Source: CAVVDY01 sp963815775 | GTDB taxonomy: Bacteria > Acidobacteriota > Terriglobia > Terriglobales > Acidobacteriaceae | Length of the DNA: 64,000 nucleotides | Assembly: GCA_963815775.1 (NCBI GenBank) | Contig: CAWFIB010000028.1 | Location: forward strand, 153,299-217,298 | Direction of reading: 5' to 3' | Shown here: piece after piece, positions 55,827-64,000 of the stretch | Layout of the letters: each line of letters begins with the position of its first letter | Position numbering within the stretch: position 1 is the first letter of the stretch | Position numbers and translations under genes: made by a program | Notes under the pieces: model-generated | Database searches by the model: none | What the model saw: only the letters and a program-made list of their open reading frames with translations | Told to the model about the DNA's origin: nothing

Positions 55827-57903
55827 TCAGTTCTTATGTGCAATCTGTTGATCGACCAGTTCTGCCAGATCGATGGCGGTCATCTTGCCTTCCATGCCTG
55901 CAACCTTGATGGCGTCTTCGATGTTCACCATGCAGAAGGGACAGGCAGTAACAATTACGTTGGCTCCGGCTTCCGCCGCCATCTGAACTCTCTTGACTCC
56001 CATGCGCTGCTCTTCCTTTGGCTCGTAGAACAGCATCAGGCCGCCACCGCCGCAGCAGAAGGAACGGTCGCGGCAGCGTTGCATCTCAACTCTCTTCAAG
56101 CCGGGAATGGCATCCAGCACATGCCGCGGCTCGTCATAGATATCGTTGTGCCTGCCCAGATAGCAGGGATCGTGATAGGTGTAGACGTTGTCTGCGTCGC
56201 TGACCGGGTTCAGCCTGAGCTTGCCGGCCTTGATTTCGCCGGCAATGACCTGGCTGATGTGTTCGACTGGCGGCACATCCTTGTAATCGTGTTTCAGGGC
56301 GTTGTAGGCATGTGGGTCGGCAGTGACCAGTCGGCGCGCTCCGGCGGCCTGAATGGCTTCGACATTGTGTTCACGAAGAGCCATGAAGAGAAGCTCTTCG
56401 CCGAAGCGCCGAACCTCGTGGCCGCTGTCTTTTTCCGCCGGACCAAGAATGGCGAAGTCCCGGCCTATGTGGCTCAGGACCCTGGCCGTGGCGCGCCCGA
56501 TCGACTGGATGCGGTCATCGTAGGAGGTAATGCTGTCGACAAAGTAGAGCGTCTCAGCGGCGCTGCCGTTGACCACCTTCACCGGGCAGCTCTGCTGAAA
56601 GTCGGCGGCTTTGGTCCAGTCGGCCCTCTTCTTTTCCAGCTTGCCGTAGGGATTGCCACGGCTCTCCAGACGACTTCAACGGCTTCTGCAGCGACTGGGG
56701 GACGTTGCCGTCATCCACCAGGCCCCGCCGCAGATCGACTATCTTGTCGATGTACTCGATCAGCAGTGGGCATTCCCGCTCACAGGCGCCACAAGTAGTA
56801 CATGACCAGACTTCATCTTCGGAGTAAATGTTGCCGACCAGTGGCTGGCTGTTATGTGACTTGCTGAAAACCGGGTAGTGCTGAAACGCGTAGTCCCGCG
56901 CTTTGATGCTGATGAACCGCGGCGACAGTGGCCTGCCTACGGCATTCGAGGGACATTGGTCGGAGCATCGGCCGCAGTCAGCACAAGAGTAGAAATCAAG
57001 GATGTGCTTCCAGGTGAAATCTTCAAATTTCTTCACTCCAAACGACTTCAGCTCGCCAACGGCGTCGTCGGGCACGCCCCATCGAACCGGCTTGAGTTCT
57101 TCCCGGTCCAGCTTGGAAAAGTAAATGCCGAAGAACGAAGTCTCGATATGGAACTGAATTCCGAATGGGCGATAGCAAAGCAGGAAGAAGAAGGCCACCT
57201 CATGCAGGAGATAGGCGCCGAGATAGGTCGTCTGCAACGTCGCAATCGTGGCAACTCCGAGGGCGCCTTTGATCAACCAAGGCAGAGAAAAAGCGGCGAG
57301 ATATTCGACGTGTTGCGCTTGCTGGGCTTGGGAAGCCACGTGTGAGCCTTCAAACAAGCTGTCGGCGAACATCAGCAGCGCGATCAGGACGAGCAGGAAG
57401 ATGGCATCTGCGGTATGCGCTTTGCCGTAGCGGGCTGGCACCTGGTAGCGGGCCGGCCGGAAGACCAGCCGTCGCACGATCATCACCGCCATGCAGAGGA
57501 AAACGATGGTCGTGGCGTAATCTCTGACAATGTCGTACAGGTGGCCGAATTCGCCGCCAGACCAGGGCATCACGAAGTGGTTCGTCACCCCCATCATCAG
57601 CACGGCAAAGGCGCGCGATATCAGCAGAATGAAGCCCGCAAAGACCAGGATGTGGAGGATGCCCGCCAGCGGGTAGCGGGGATGCTTCCACTGGCCCAGC
57701 CAGAACTTCATGACCTTGCCCAAGCGCTGCCAGGGCCGGTCAAAACGGAAGTCACGTTCGGCGCGAATGAGCGGCAGTAATCTTCTGCCGACGATGTAGA
57801 AGAAGCACGCGATGCCGAGCAAATGCAGGGTAAGGAACAGGCTTCGTCCTGAGATCAGCCAGTAAGTCGCGTCTGCTGGGGAGTGCAGACCCATGATGCC
57901 CAA
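55827..57903 (-). CDS. Membrane Fe-S ETF:quinone oxidoreductase (EMO-like), frameshifted
   Basis: The 5' part (57903 to about 56690) encodes a NarI-like multi-helix haem-b type domain (1-215) and two [4Fe-4S] sites, CADCGRCSDQCPSN (about 306) and CTTCGACERECP (about 368). One extra base near 56690 moves the frame; the next frame continues ESRGNPYGKLEKKRADWTKA and runs to 55827. The C-terminal part should have two CCG domains. In the first, all usual Cys are gone (YFVDSITSYDD, EKDSGHEVRRFGEE, TADPHAYNALKHDY). The second is intact (HDPCYLGRHN, CCGGGG, ACPFCMVNIED). Family knowledge: related proteins pass electrons from EtfAB to menaquinone. First gene of the operon. Confidence 0.85.
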
Positions 57904-58465
57904 CCTTTTGCTCAGAAAGGCCGTGCTGCGGGCTAGTGGAACTGCGAATCAATAATGATGAGTGAAATAAGAACGATTCCGCACTTACACCGACGGTAGA
58001 AGACTTCTTCTTCCTCAAACCCGGCGGTCCACTCGTGAATCACGATCGTTGACACAGTAACACCGCACCGTAACGAGCCTACGAGCGAGTAGCATCCTGC
58101 AAAACAGATGCATGTTCCTTCTGATTCTGAGGCCGGCGGAGTACATCGTCTGTGAGACTTATCACGTGCCAAGCGTGATTCCTGACGAAACAAGGACGAC
58201 GGGCGTCACGTTGGTAATGTTAAGTGGGGAAAAGGATGCGCTCATGTGCAGGGATTTGAGCATTCATCATTGGACACATCACATCGGTAATGGTCGTACG
58301 TCACGCACGAATGTTCACCTCGCGTTGGGCGGTCGCCATCCGTTGCCCGAGACACGTGACCCGAATCACAGCTTTTCAATAAACCCACCCACTAAGCTAC
58401 TCGTGACTGCTTCCGGGACTGACGGATCTTCCTGGCCGGAGCAGTGTGAAATAAGGAGTGCCGCC
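57904..58465. promoter_or_regulatory. Divergent control region of the megasynthase operon
   Basis: A 562-base stretch between the start of the Fe-S oxidoreductase (minus) and the small membrane protein (plus). Open frames here (for example from 58112) have no domain or codon character, and the true plus-strand start is at 58466. It should contain the promoter of the 21 kb operon. An A/T-rich patch lies at 57945-57975 (TCAATAATGATGAGTGAAAT), a possible promoter zone. I see no clear consensus promoter, riboswitch or repeat. Confidence 0.4.
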
Positions 58466-58849
58466 ATGCCTGTGCAGAACTGGCTGAAGTCGAATGTCAA
58501 TTACACCCGCAAACTGGTCCACTCTGCGGCCGAGGGTGCGCGATCGGGCGAAGGAGCGTTTCTGCACGGAGAACCGCTGGCCCCCCAGGTCAACCAGTGG
58601 GCCAAAAGCGCCTTAAGTCCTGCTTTGCTTGGAGCATTCATTGGTGCCCTCGCTGCGTGGTCAGGCAGTCGCCGGAATCCTCTGAAGGCAGTCGCGCATG
58701 GCGCGGTTGGTTGCGTCATTGGATTTGGGGCGGGGTTCACGTGGAAGAGCCGCCGTCTGGGTGCAAGCATCGCGAGTTCCGCCTGGAAAGAGATCGGCAG
58801 TACGCGCGACGAGCATTGGCTGGAAATGAACCCGATCGACTACGCCTAA
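58466..58849 (+). CDS. Small protein with glycine-zipper membrane segments
   Basis: A 127-residue protein. The ATG at 58466 follows AAGGAG by seven bases. The N-terminal 50 residues are polar (MPVQNWLKSNVNYTRKLVHS). Two Gly-rich hydrophobic segments follow (ALLGAFIGALAAWSG and HGAVGCVIGFGAGFTW), with small residues spaced as in glycine-zipper helices, and a charged tail ends in EMNPIDYA. Family unknown. Confidence 0.6.
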   Translation: MPVQNWLKSNVNYTRKLVHSAAEGARSGEGAFLHGEPLAPQVNQWAKSALSPALLGAFIGALAAWSGSRRNPLKAVAHGAVGCVIGFGAGFTWKSRRLGASIASSAWKEIGSTRDEHWLEMNPIDYA

Positions 58850-58881
58850 GAAGCCTCGGCTGTGATGCCGACTACCTTAAC

Positions 58882-59607
58882 TTATCCAGCTAGGCTGACG
58901 TTGTGATCCAAGCGGAAGCGAAGCCGGCGTTCGACGCCAAACGCAACATCTTTCTTGCCGGTCAGAACTGCGGTCGTGGTGCCGGCAGCCGCTCCAATGC
59001 CGCTGCCGATAAGGGCTCCCTTGCCACCTGCCGCCAGAGCCCCTATGAGGGCACCCCCTCCAGTGCCGCCTCCGATGAAGGCCCAGTTACGCTTCTTGTG
59101 TGAGCCGCCGCGTGCCACGACGTCTGAGGTTGCCAGCCGAACGTTTTGCTGACCGACCATGACGCTGTCCAAGGTTAACCCAAGCTCGCCAGGATGGCGA
59201 AGACGTCCGGAGCGGCGTGCCAGCACGACGTGGCCGGTCGCCGGGGCTCCCATGGGGACAACCACCTGATTGTGGACGACAATCGGCTGGTCGATGACCG
59301 CGTCAAAGCGCTGGCCTGGCTCGGCCGTGGCGCTCGAGAGCCGCTCCTGGAGCCGCACCGTGATCGGTGTTCCTGCAGGTATCACAATCTGGCTTGGCGC
59401 CGGTTGGGAATCGGCCGTCGAGTCTGCCGGCGCAGGGGCCGCCGGGCCATTCGGCGCGCTTCCGTTGGTGGCCGTTTCAGTCGCGGTGCTTTGATTGGGA
59501 GTTGCGGATGTTGTCGCCGGTTCCGTTTTCTTACCAAAAGACCACACCAGGAACAACAACATCAGCAACGCGGTTGCAGGAACTACGAAACGCTCAGTCT
59601 GTCTCAT
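58882..59607 (-). CDS. Membrane-anchored protein with glycine-zipper tail
   Basis: A 241-residue protein with an N-terminal membrane anchor (FVVPATALLMLLFLVWSF), a Thr/Ala/Pro-rich linker, a beta-rich domain (VIPAGTPITVRLQERLSSAT, VVVPMGAPATGHVVLARRSG, LGLTLDSVMVGQQNVRL), then a long Gly/Ala zipper (FIGGGTGGGALIGALAAGGK and GSGIGAAAGTTTAVLTG). The beta domain resembles, by eye, the C-terminal unit of periplasm-spanning TrbI/VirB10-like proteins, though no conjugation genes are near. Common layout in acidobacterial envelope proteins; function unknown. Confidence 0.6.
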   Translation of the reverse strand: MRQTERFVVPATALLMLLFLVWSFGKKTEPATTSATPNQSTATETATNGSAPNGPAAPAPADSTADSQPAPSQIVIPAGTPITVRLQERLSSATAEPGQRFDAVIDQPIVVHNQVVVPMGAPATGHVVLARRSGRLRHPGELGLTLDSVMVGQQNVRLATSDVVARGGSHKKRNWAFIGGGTGGGALIGALAAGGKGALIGSGIGAAAGTTTAVLTGKKDVAFGVERRLRFRLDHNVSLAG

Positions 59608-59750
59608 GATGCCGCCTCATGCCATTTGTTGCTGCTTAACATCTCGCTTCAGGCTACGACCCACGAAGCAAGAACCGGGCCGGCACTTAGCCAGCCCGAT
59701 TCGGGAGGGTAAACTACTCGAGCTACGCATCGGCTTCTTCCATCAGACCG

Positions 59751-60185
59751 TTATTGCCGAGGCGTTGGTACGCGCGTTGCCGTATTGGGAGCGGCTGTCC
59801 TGGGAGCACCGCTTAGGGGATCTCTGATCGGTGCCGCAGTGGGGTTCGCATTCGGGACCCCCGTCGTCGAGTTGGCCCCAGCGGCTCTCGTAGTGATTAG
59901 CGGATCTCTAATCGGCGCCGCAGTGGGGCCCGCATTCGGAGCCGCCATTGTTGAGCTGGGCCCTGCGGTCGTTTTTGTAGTGATTACGGGATCTCGCATC
60001 GGCGCCGCTGTGCGGTCCACATTCTGAGGCGCGGTCGTGCTACTGGGAGCCATCGGCCGCACCGTAGGGCTGGGAGCCATCGGCCTCGCCGTGGGCCCCA
60101 TTGTTCCAACCGGTCGCCCACGCTGTGCAACACCGACAGTGGTCAGGAGGCCCAGCAGCATTCCGCAAATCAATATTTTTTTCAT
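59751..60185 (-). CDS. Exported Pro/Ala/Thr repeat protein
   Basis: A 144-residue protein preceded by GGAGGAC seven bases from its ATG, with a signal peptide (KKILICGMLLGLLTTVGVAQ). The mature part is low-complexity and built from three imperfect units of about 33 residues carrying (T/P)AAP(M/I)RDP(V/L)(I/S), for example PTAAPIRDPLITT, separated by Ala/Asn/Ser/Thr spacers. Two shorter RPMAPS units precede them. No catalytic motif; probably an unstructured surface or periplasmic protein. The repetitive DNA also opens a frame on the plus strand (59785-60027), which I regard as a by-product. Confidence 0.6.
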   Translation of the reverse strand: MKKILICGMLLGLLTTVGVAQRGRPVGTMGPTARPMAPSPTVRPMAPSSTTAPQNVDRTAAPMRDPVITTKTTAGPSSTMAAPNAGPTAAPIRDPLITTRAAGANSTTGVPNANPTAAPIRDPLSGAPRTAAPNTATRVPTPRQ

Positions 60186-60498
60186 ACAGTGTCCTCCGTT
60201 ATTTGTACTAGCCAGTTGTCAGGCTAGCGCTATGCGGCGTGAACACCAATCGGGCGAAGTCCGTAGATCAAAGGGAGAATTGCCCTAGGAGATAAGATCA
60301 GTTTCTCGAAGCACTTGCGTGGGTATTACTTGCCGACAGCGGATCGCATAGTGCTGGGATACGATATTGGAAACGGCATTTGGCCAGGCATTGCCGCGCC
60401 GGGATAGCATCCGGGCGCGGCGGCCACGGCAACAGCGCCCACGGGGTGTATATTGCATCCCAAATGCCTCGAGACCCTCATTCATTGCGTGATTGAAT
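60186..60498. other. Intergenic region before the histidine kinase
   Basis: About 310 bases between divergent genes. No convincing gene or terminator. G+C-rich runs around 60395-60440 include short GCCGCG/CGGC dyads. It should hold promoters for the exported repeat protein and the sensor kinase, neither of which I can pinpoint. Confidence 0.35.
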
Positions 60499-62589
60499 AT
60501 GAAGCTTCTGCCTCGCCGACCGAACGACGTAGCGTTTCTGGTGGTTTTCTCCCTGCTTGTGAGTCTGGCGATTGCTTCTTACGTGATGTCCGATCGCTTT
60601 GCGGCCAGCGAGGACTCGGTGATCCATACCCAGGTAGTCATCGCCTTATTGAGGGGGGTTGCCGCCGAGGTAAGTGCCGCGGAGAGCGCCCAGCGCGGGT
60701 ACGCCCTTACCGGTGACCGGACCTTACTTATCGACTATGACGTTGGCTTGGATGCAATTCCTCGCCATTTGAAACTGCTGCAACAGATGACCGCGGACAA
60801 TCCGAAGCAACAGCAACTGCTCTCTCAAATGCAGCCTTTGGCCGACCAAATGTTGGCCCTGCTGAGGCAGTCAGTGCAATTGCAGGACGAAGATCCCACG
60901 GCCAAAGACCAGCAGGCGGTGCTTACCAGCAATGGCTCGGTTCTGAGCAGCAAAATACTCGCGTTGCTCAGCGAAATGCAGAGCGAAGAGACCCACCTGG
61001 GGGGGCAGAGGACGATTATCTCCTCCGCTAAACATCATCGCTCCCTAATCATCCTCACCTTCGGGTTCTTGTTAGCTTCGGTAATGGCGGTAGTGTTGTT
61101 TCTCCTGATGAGCTCGGAGGTGACCCGCAGGACCCAAGCTGAGTCGGAAGCCAACGAAAACGAGGAGCGCCTCCGGCTGTTGGTAAACGGCCTTCGGGAT
61201 CATGCGATCATGCGGCTTGACCTTGATGGCCGGATCAATACCTGGAGTCTGGGTGGCGAGCGGCTGTTTGGCTATCGCGTCTCAGAAATCCTGGGCGAAC
61301 CACTGGCGCGGCTTTTCCGCCCCTCTGATCGGGAGATTCCCGAAGAGCAGTTGCGCACCGCCTTCCGGGATGGACACTTTCACGACGAACGCCAACAATT
61401 GCGCAAGGACGGCAAGCTCTTCTGGGCAACTACAGATATCACGCTACTGAGAAATGATGCCGGCCAGGCGAGCGGTTACGCGCTGATCATCCGTGACATC
61501 AGCGAACGAAGACAACAACAGGAAGAGATCAAGCAGCGCGAGGCCCAACTGAATGCCTTCTTCTCGAATGCGCCGGTGGGACTGGCGATTATTGACAAGG
61601 ACCTTCGGTTCCAGCGGATCAATGACCCATTCTCCCAGTTCAACGGACTTCCTGCGCAGGACAACCTTGGGAAGCAAGTACAGGAGGTGGTGAGACATCT
61701 CGCGCTACAGATTGAGCCGATCATTCGCGAGGTGGCAAACAGCGGTCAGCCGGTTATCGACTTTGAAATCACCGGGCCGCTGCCGGCAACACCGGCGGCC
61801 ATGGGCTGGTGGCTCGAGTCATTCTTCCCTATCAGCCGCGACGAGGGAGTGGTGACGCAGATCGGCATTGTTGCACAGGATATCTCTGCGCTTAAGCAGG
61901 CCGAAAATCGCGTGCGGGGCCTCAGCGCACGAATCCTGCAACTGCGTGACGACGAGCGCCGCCGACTGGCCCGCGACCTGCACGACTCACTGGGCCAGAA
62001 CCTTACCGCCGTAAAGATGAACGCTTCCTTTTTGGCCAGAGATGCTGCCTCGATGGATGAGAGGAGACGCAATGCTTTGACAGAAAGCATAGAGCTGATC
62101 GATAGGTGTCTGCAGGAGGTGCGCACGATTTCCCACCTGCTGCATCCTCCGATGTTGGATGAAGTCGGCTTAGTGCCTGCCATCCGGTGGTTTGCCACCG
62201 GGTTCGCCCAAAGAAGCGGCATTGAGGTTGAACTGGACTTGCCCGAGAAGCTTCGCAGGCTTCCCACCGACGTGGAAACTGCCGTCTTTCGCGTCATCCA
62301 GGAGAGCCTGACTAATGTTCACCGCCATTCGGGAAGTCCTACGGCGGTGATCCGTTTGAAGGTGGACCCCGAGCATATTCATCTGCAGGTCATAGACCAC
62401 GGACGCGGCATACCACCGCACAAGCTGTCGCTACATCAGGAGAGTGAGACCATCGGCGTGGGACTCATGGGCATGCGAGAACGCCTGCGCCAATTGGGCG
62501 GGCAACTGAACATTACATCCGACGGCGGCGGAACAGTCATCCGGGTCATAGTCCCGCTGGGCGAGTCCGCGTCAGCACGTAGCGCCTAA
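60499..62589 (+). CDS. Sensor histidine kinase, CHASE3-PAS-PAS-HisKA_3-HATPase
   Basis: A 696-residue membrane sensor. TM1 (VAFLVVFSLLVSLAIASYVM), a CHASE3 periplasmic domain (about 35-170: AAESAQRGYALTGDRTLLIDY), TM2 (LIILTFGFLLASVMAVVLFL), two PAS domains (about 220-340 and 350-465), a NarX-type dimerisation helix with the phospho-His in RRRLARDLHDSLGQNLTAVK, and an HATPase_c domain (VIQESLTNVHRHS N-box, GVGLMGMRERLRQLGG). I use the ATG at 60499; a TTG two codons earlier is possible. The partner regulators follow at 62687 and 63408. The ligand is unknown; CHASE3 domains sense extracellular signals. Confidence 0.92.
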   Translation: MKLLPRRPNDVAFLVVFSLLVSLAIASYVMSDRFAASEDSVIHTQVVIALLRGVAAEVSAAESAQRGYALTGDRTLLIDYDVGLDAIPRHLKLLQQMTADNPKQQQLLSQMQPLADQMLALLRQSVQLQDEDPTAKDQQAVLTSNGSVLSSKILALLSEMQSEETHLGGQRTIISSAKHHRSLIILTFGFLLASVMAVVLFLLMSSEVTRRTQAESEANENEERLRLLVNGLRDHAIMRLDLDGRINTWSLGGERLFGYRVSEILGEPLARLFRPSDREIPEEQLRTAFRDGHFHDERQQLRKDGKLFWATTDITLLRNDAGQASGYALIIRDISERRQQQEEIKQREAQLNAFFSNAPVGLAIIDKDLRFQRINDPFSQFNGLPAQDNLGKQVQEVVRHLALQIEPIIREVANSGQPVIDFEITGPLPATPAAMGWWLESFFPISRDEGVVTQIGIVAQDISALKQAENRVRGLSARILQLRDDERRRLARDLHDSLGQNLTAVKMNASFLARDAASMDERRRNALTESIELIDRCLQEVRTISHLLHPPMLDEVGLVPAIRWFATGFAQRSGIEVELDLPEKLRRLPTDVETAVFRVIQESLTNVHRHSGSPTAVIRLKVDPEHIHLQVIDHGRGIPPHKLSLHQESETIGVGLMGMRERLRQLGGQLNITSDGGGTVIRVIVPLGESASARSA

Positions 62590-62686
62590 GGGGATGCATC
62601 TCAACATGGTGTGGCGTTCAGCTCACACGCTGTGCCGCTATACACTGGTTAGTTACGTTCATGCCGCAACTAAAGAACGAGGCAGT

Positions 62687-63337
62687 ATGAGCACTTTGAA
62701 GATTCTGATTGCCGATGATCATGACGTGGTCCGAAAGGGCCTGCGAATGCTCATCGAAGAACACCCGGGGTGGCAGGTCTGCGGTGAGGCACGCTCCGGC
62801 CGGGAAGCCGTTGAGAAGGCAATTCAACTAACGCCTGACATCGCCATCATCGATGTCAGCATGCCCGATCTGAACGGGTTGGAGGCAACCAGGCAGATCC
62901 GCAAGGCGTGTCCGCACATCGAGGTTTTGATGGTCACTCATCATGATTCCGATGAAGTCGCCGCCGAGGTGCTGGACGCCGGGGCGCGGGGCTATGTTCT
63001 GAAATCGGACTCCGACAGGGACCTCGTCCACGCGGTCGAAGTGTTGAGCCAACACAAACCGTTCTTTACCTCCAGAGTCACCGAGATACTCCTTGATCAT
63101 CGAGGAGATCCGGTGGCGGATCCCGGGGAATCATTACGCGAACGGCTCACCATGCGCGAGCGGGAGATCCTCCAGCTTCTTGCTGAAGGTAAGACGGCGA
63201 AGGAGGTAGCTTCGATCCTGGGAATCGCCACCAAGACCTCTGACACGCACCGTACCAACATCATGCGTAAATTGAATGTGCATTCGGTAGCTGAATTAGT
63301 TCGCTATGCCATCCGCAACAGGATTGTGGAGCCTTGA
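62687..63337 (+). CDS. NarL/LuxR-type response regulator
   Basis: A 216-residue regulator. The receiver domain has the acidic pair in IADDHDVVRKGLRML, phospho-acceptor Asp in IAIIDVSMPDLNGLEA and the Lys in GYVLKSDSD. The C-terminal LuxR HTH reads LTMREREILQLLAEGKTAKE then VASILGIATKTSDTHRTNIM. The ATG at 62687 follows GAGG; the frame open from 62594 adds residues without receiver character. It should be phosphorylated by the kinase encoded 97 bp upstream. Confidence 0.95.
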   Translation: MSTLKILIADDHDVVRKGLRMLIEEHPGWQVCGEARSGREAVEKAIQLTPDIAIIDVSMPDLNGLEATRQIRKACPHIEVLMVTHHDSDEVAAEVLDAGARGYVLKSDSDRDLVHAVEVLSQHKPFFTSRVTEILLDHRGDPVADPGESLRERLTMREREILQLLAEGKTAKEVASILGIATKTSDTHRTNIMRKLNVHSVAELVRYAIRNRIVEP

Positions 63338-63407
63338 AAGCGCAAGAATTACGTAATTCACCGTATTTACAGAACGGGCCATTTGCCCTTGAAATGGATG
63401 AGTGCTC

Positions 63408-63842
63408 ATGGATTTCGATGCTCCGACACGGATCATGCTCTCCGACGACCATACCTTTGTCAGGCGGGGGTTGCGCAACCTGCTCGAGTCCGCGGGTAAC
63501 TACGAGATATGCGGCGAGACCGGTGACGGTAACTTGACCCTGGAGCTCGCCATGCGGTTAAGGCCGGATATTTTGATTACGGACATCTCCATGGCCCCGA
63601 CGAACGGCTTGGAGGTGACCGCCGTGCTCCACCAGTTCCTCCCCGAGACAAAGATATTGATTCTGACCATGCATGACTCGGAGGAAATGCTGCGCGCAGC
63701 GTCCGCGGCCGGTGCGTCAGGATATCTGCTGAAGTCGGATCCGGAGGAGTTGTTAGTCGTCGCCCTGCGCTGCCTGGAAGAAGGCAAATACTTCCTAAGC
63801 CCCTCCTTCAACCACGTTCTGGCGGAAGAGCTGTTCCAGTAG
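63408..63842 (+). CDS. Receiver-only response regulator
   Basis: A protein of about 144 residues (start at ATG 63408; a GTG at 63402 is possible). The receiver is complete: SDDHTFVRRGLRNLLESAG, phospho-Asp in ILITDISMAPTNGLEV, Thr in ILTMHDSEE and Lys in GYLLKSDPEELL. It stops right after the linker (FLSPSFNHVLAEELFQ), where its NarL-type relatives continue into the HTH. No HTH is found in any frame downstream to the window end. It may be a phosphate sink or connector for the adjacent kinase, or a truncated NarL paralogue. Confidence 0.88.
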   Translation: MDFDAPTRIMLSDDHTFVRRGLRNLLESAGNYEICGETGDGNLTLELAMRLRPDILITDISMAPTNGLEVTAVLHQFLPETKILILTMHDSEEMLRAASAAGASGYLLKSDPEELLVVALRCLEEGKYFLSPSFNHVLAEELFQ

Positions 63843-64000
63843 AAGATCTGCACCACGCAGCTAAGCTTCAATCATCTTTGGCTCAGCGACTGAGTTACCT
63901 GTGCCTTCCGGGGCGTGTCTACAGCCACTCCGAACTATGTCTGATAACGCGCAAAATCACTAATAAATTAAAAGGGTTAAATCCTTGTTTTCTTAGACTT
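63843..64000. other. Right-edge intergenic stretch
   Basis: 158 bases to the window end with no gene. The last 50 bases are A/T-rich (AATAAATTAAAAGGGTTAAA), unlike the rest of the window, and may be a promoter for a gene outside the window. Confidence 0.35.

Noticed and set aside
55014..57903. Nitrogen-fixation (fix) electron bifurcation operon
   Set aside because: fixC/fixX-type flavoprotein and ferredoxin genes are absent; the Fe-S partner and acyl-CoA dehydrogenase fit ETF-to-quinone transfer better.
58112..58465. N-terminal extension of the small glycine-zipper protein
   Set aside because: The frame is open, but the ATG at 58466 has AAGGAG at proper spacing and the upstream residues show no protein character.
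59785..60027. Plus-strand frame with glycine-zipper-like repeats
   Set aside because: No ribosome site or signal. The minus-strand frame has GGAGGAC and a signal peptide, so that reading is preferred.

Overview
The window reads as chromosomal DNA of a Gram-negative, G+C-rich, aerobic or facultative bacterium. Acidobacteriota (Terriglobia, Koribacter/Solibacter-like) is the best guess. This placement is inference from lpxB and a LolD-type ATPase (outer membrane), two PEP-CTERM exosortase substrates, abundant Tat/Sec-exported enzymes, and an etf/Fe-S electron-transfer operon. No rRNA, tRNA, CRISPR array or complete prophage was seen.

Layout. 1-3883: a haem peroxidase (cut by the left edge, one frameshift) followed directly by a Rieske oxygenase. 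3884-4717: a decayed REP-associated tyrosine transposase between inverted REP-like hairpin arrays. 4718-16419: exported esterase-like protein, LTXXQ periplasmic protein, fumC, an exported proline-rich protein, a PfkB kinase, cysS, acnA and a frameshifted endonuclease IV gene. 16588-19966: lolD and clpC with a strong terminator. 20311-22042: two tandem PEP-CTERM paralogues of identical length. 22178-31512: a small conserved protein, M48 protease, lpxB, an M1-like protein that has lost its zinc site, a probable ADP-ribosyltransferase, a BNR-repeat protein and 3-hydroxyacyl-CoA dehydrogenase. 31609-36641: exported RidA, Tat-exported aminotransferase, gluconate-dehydrogenase-type subunit 3, GMC oxidoreductase and a LysR regulator.

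57903 down to 36761 (minus strand) is the centrepiece: a seven-gene, about 21 kb operon. Its order is membrane Fe-S ETF:quinone oxidoreductase, etfB, etfA, acyl-CoA dehydrogenase, a 3044-residue iterative megasynthase (KS-AT-KS-ACPx5-KR-DH), a 1882-residue single-chain acyl-CoA carboxylase (BC-BCCP-central-CT) and a 4'-phosphopantetheinyl transferase. I read it as a self-contained lipid/polyketide factory: the carboxylase makes extender units, the PPTase would charge the carriers, the megasynthase extends and reduces/dehydrates, and the dehydrogenase may introduce or adjust double bonds with electrons going through ETF to the quinone pool. All five carrier domains have Thr where the phosphopantetheine Ser is expected.

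58466-63842: small membrane/exported proteins, then a CHASE3-PAS-PAS histidine kinase with a NarL-type regulator and a receiver-only protein. Four genes (peroxidase, transposase, nfo, Fe-S oxidoreductase) each carry one apparent +1 frameshift; assembly indels should be excluded before any is called inactive.
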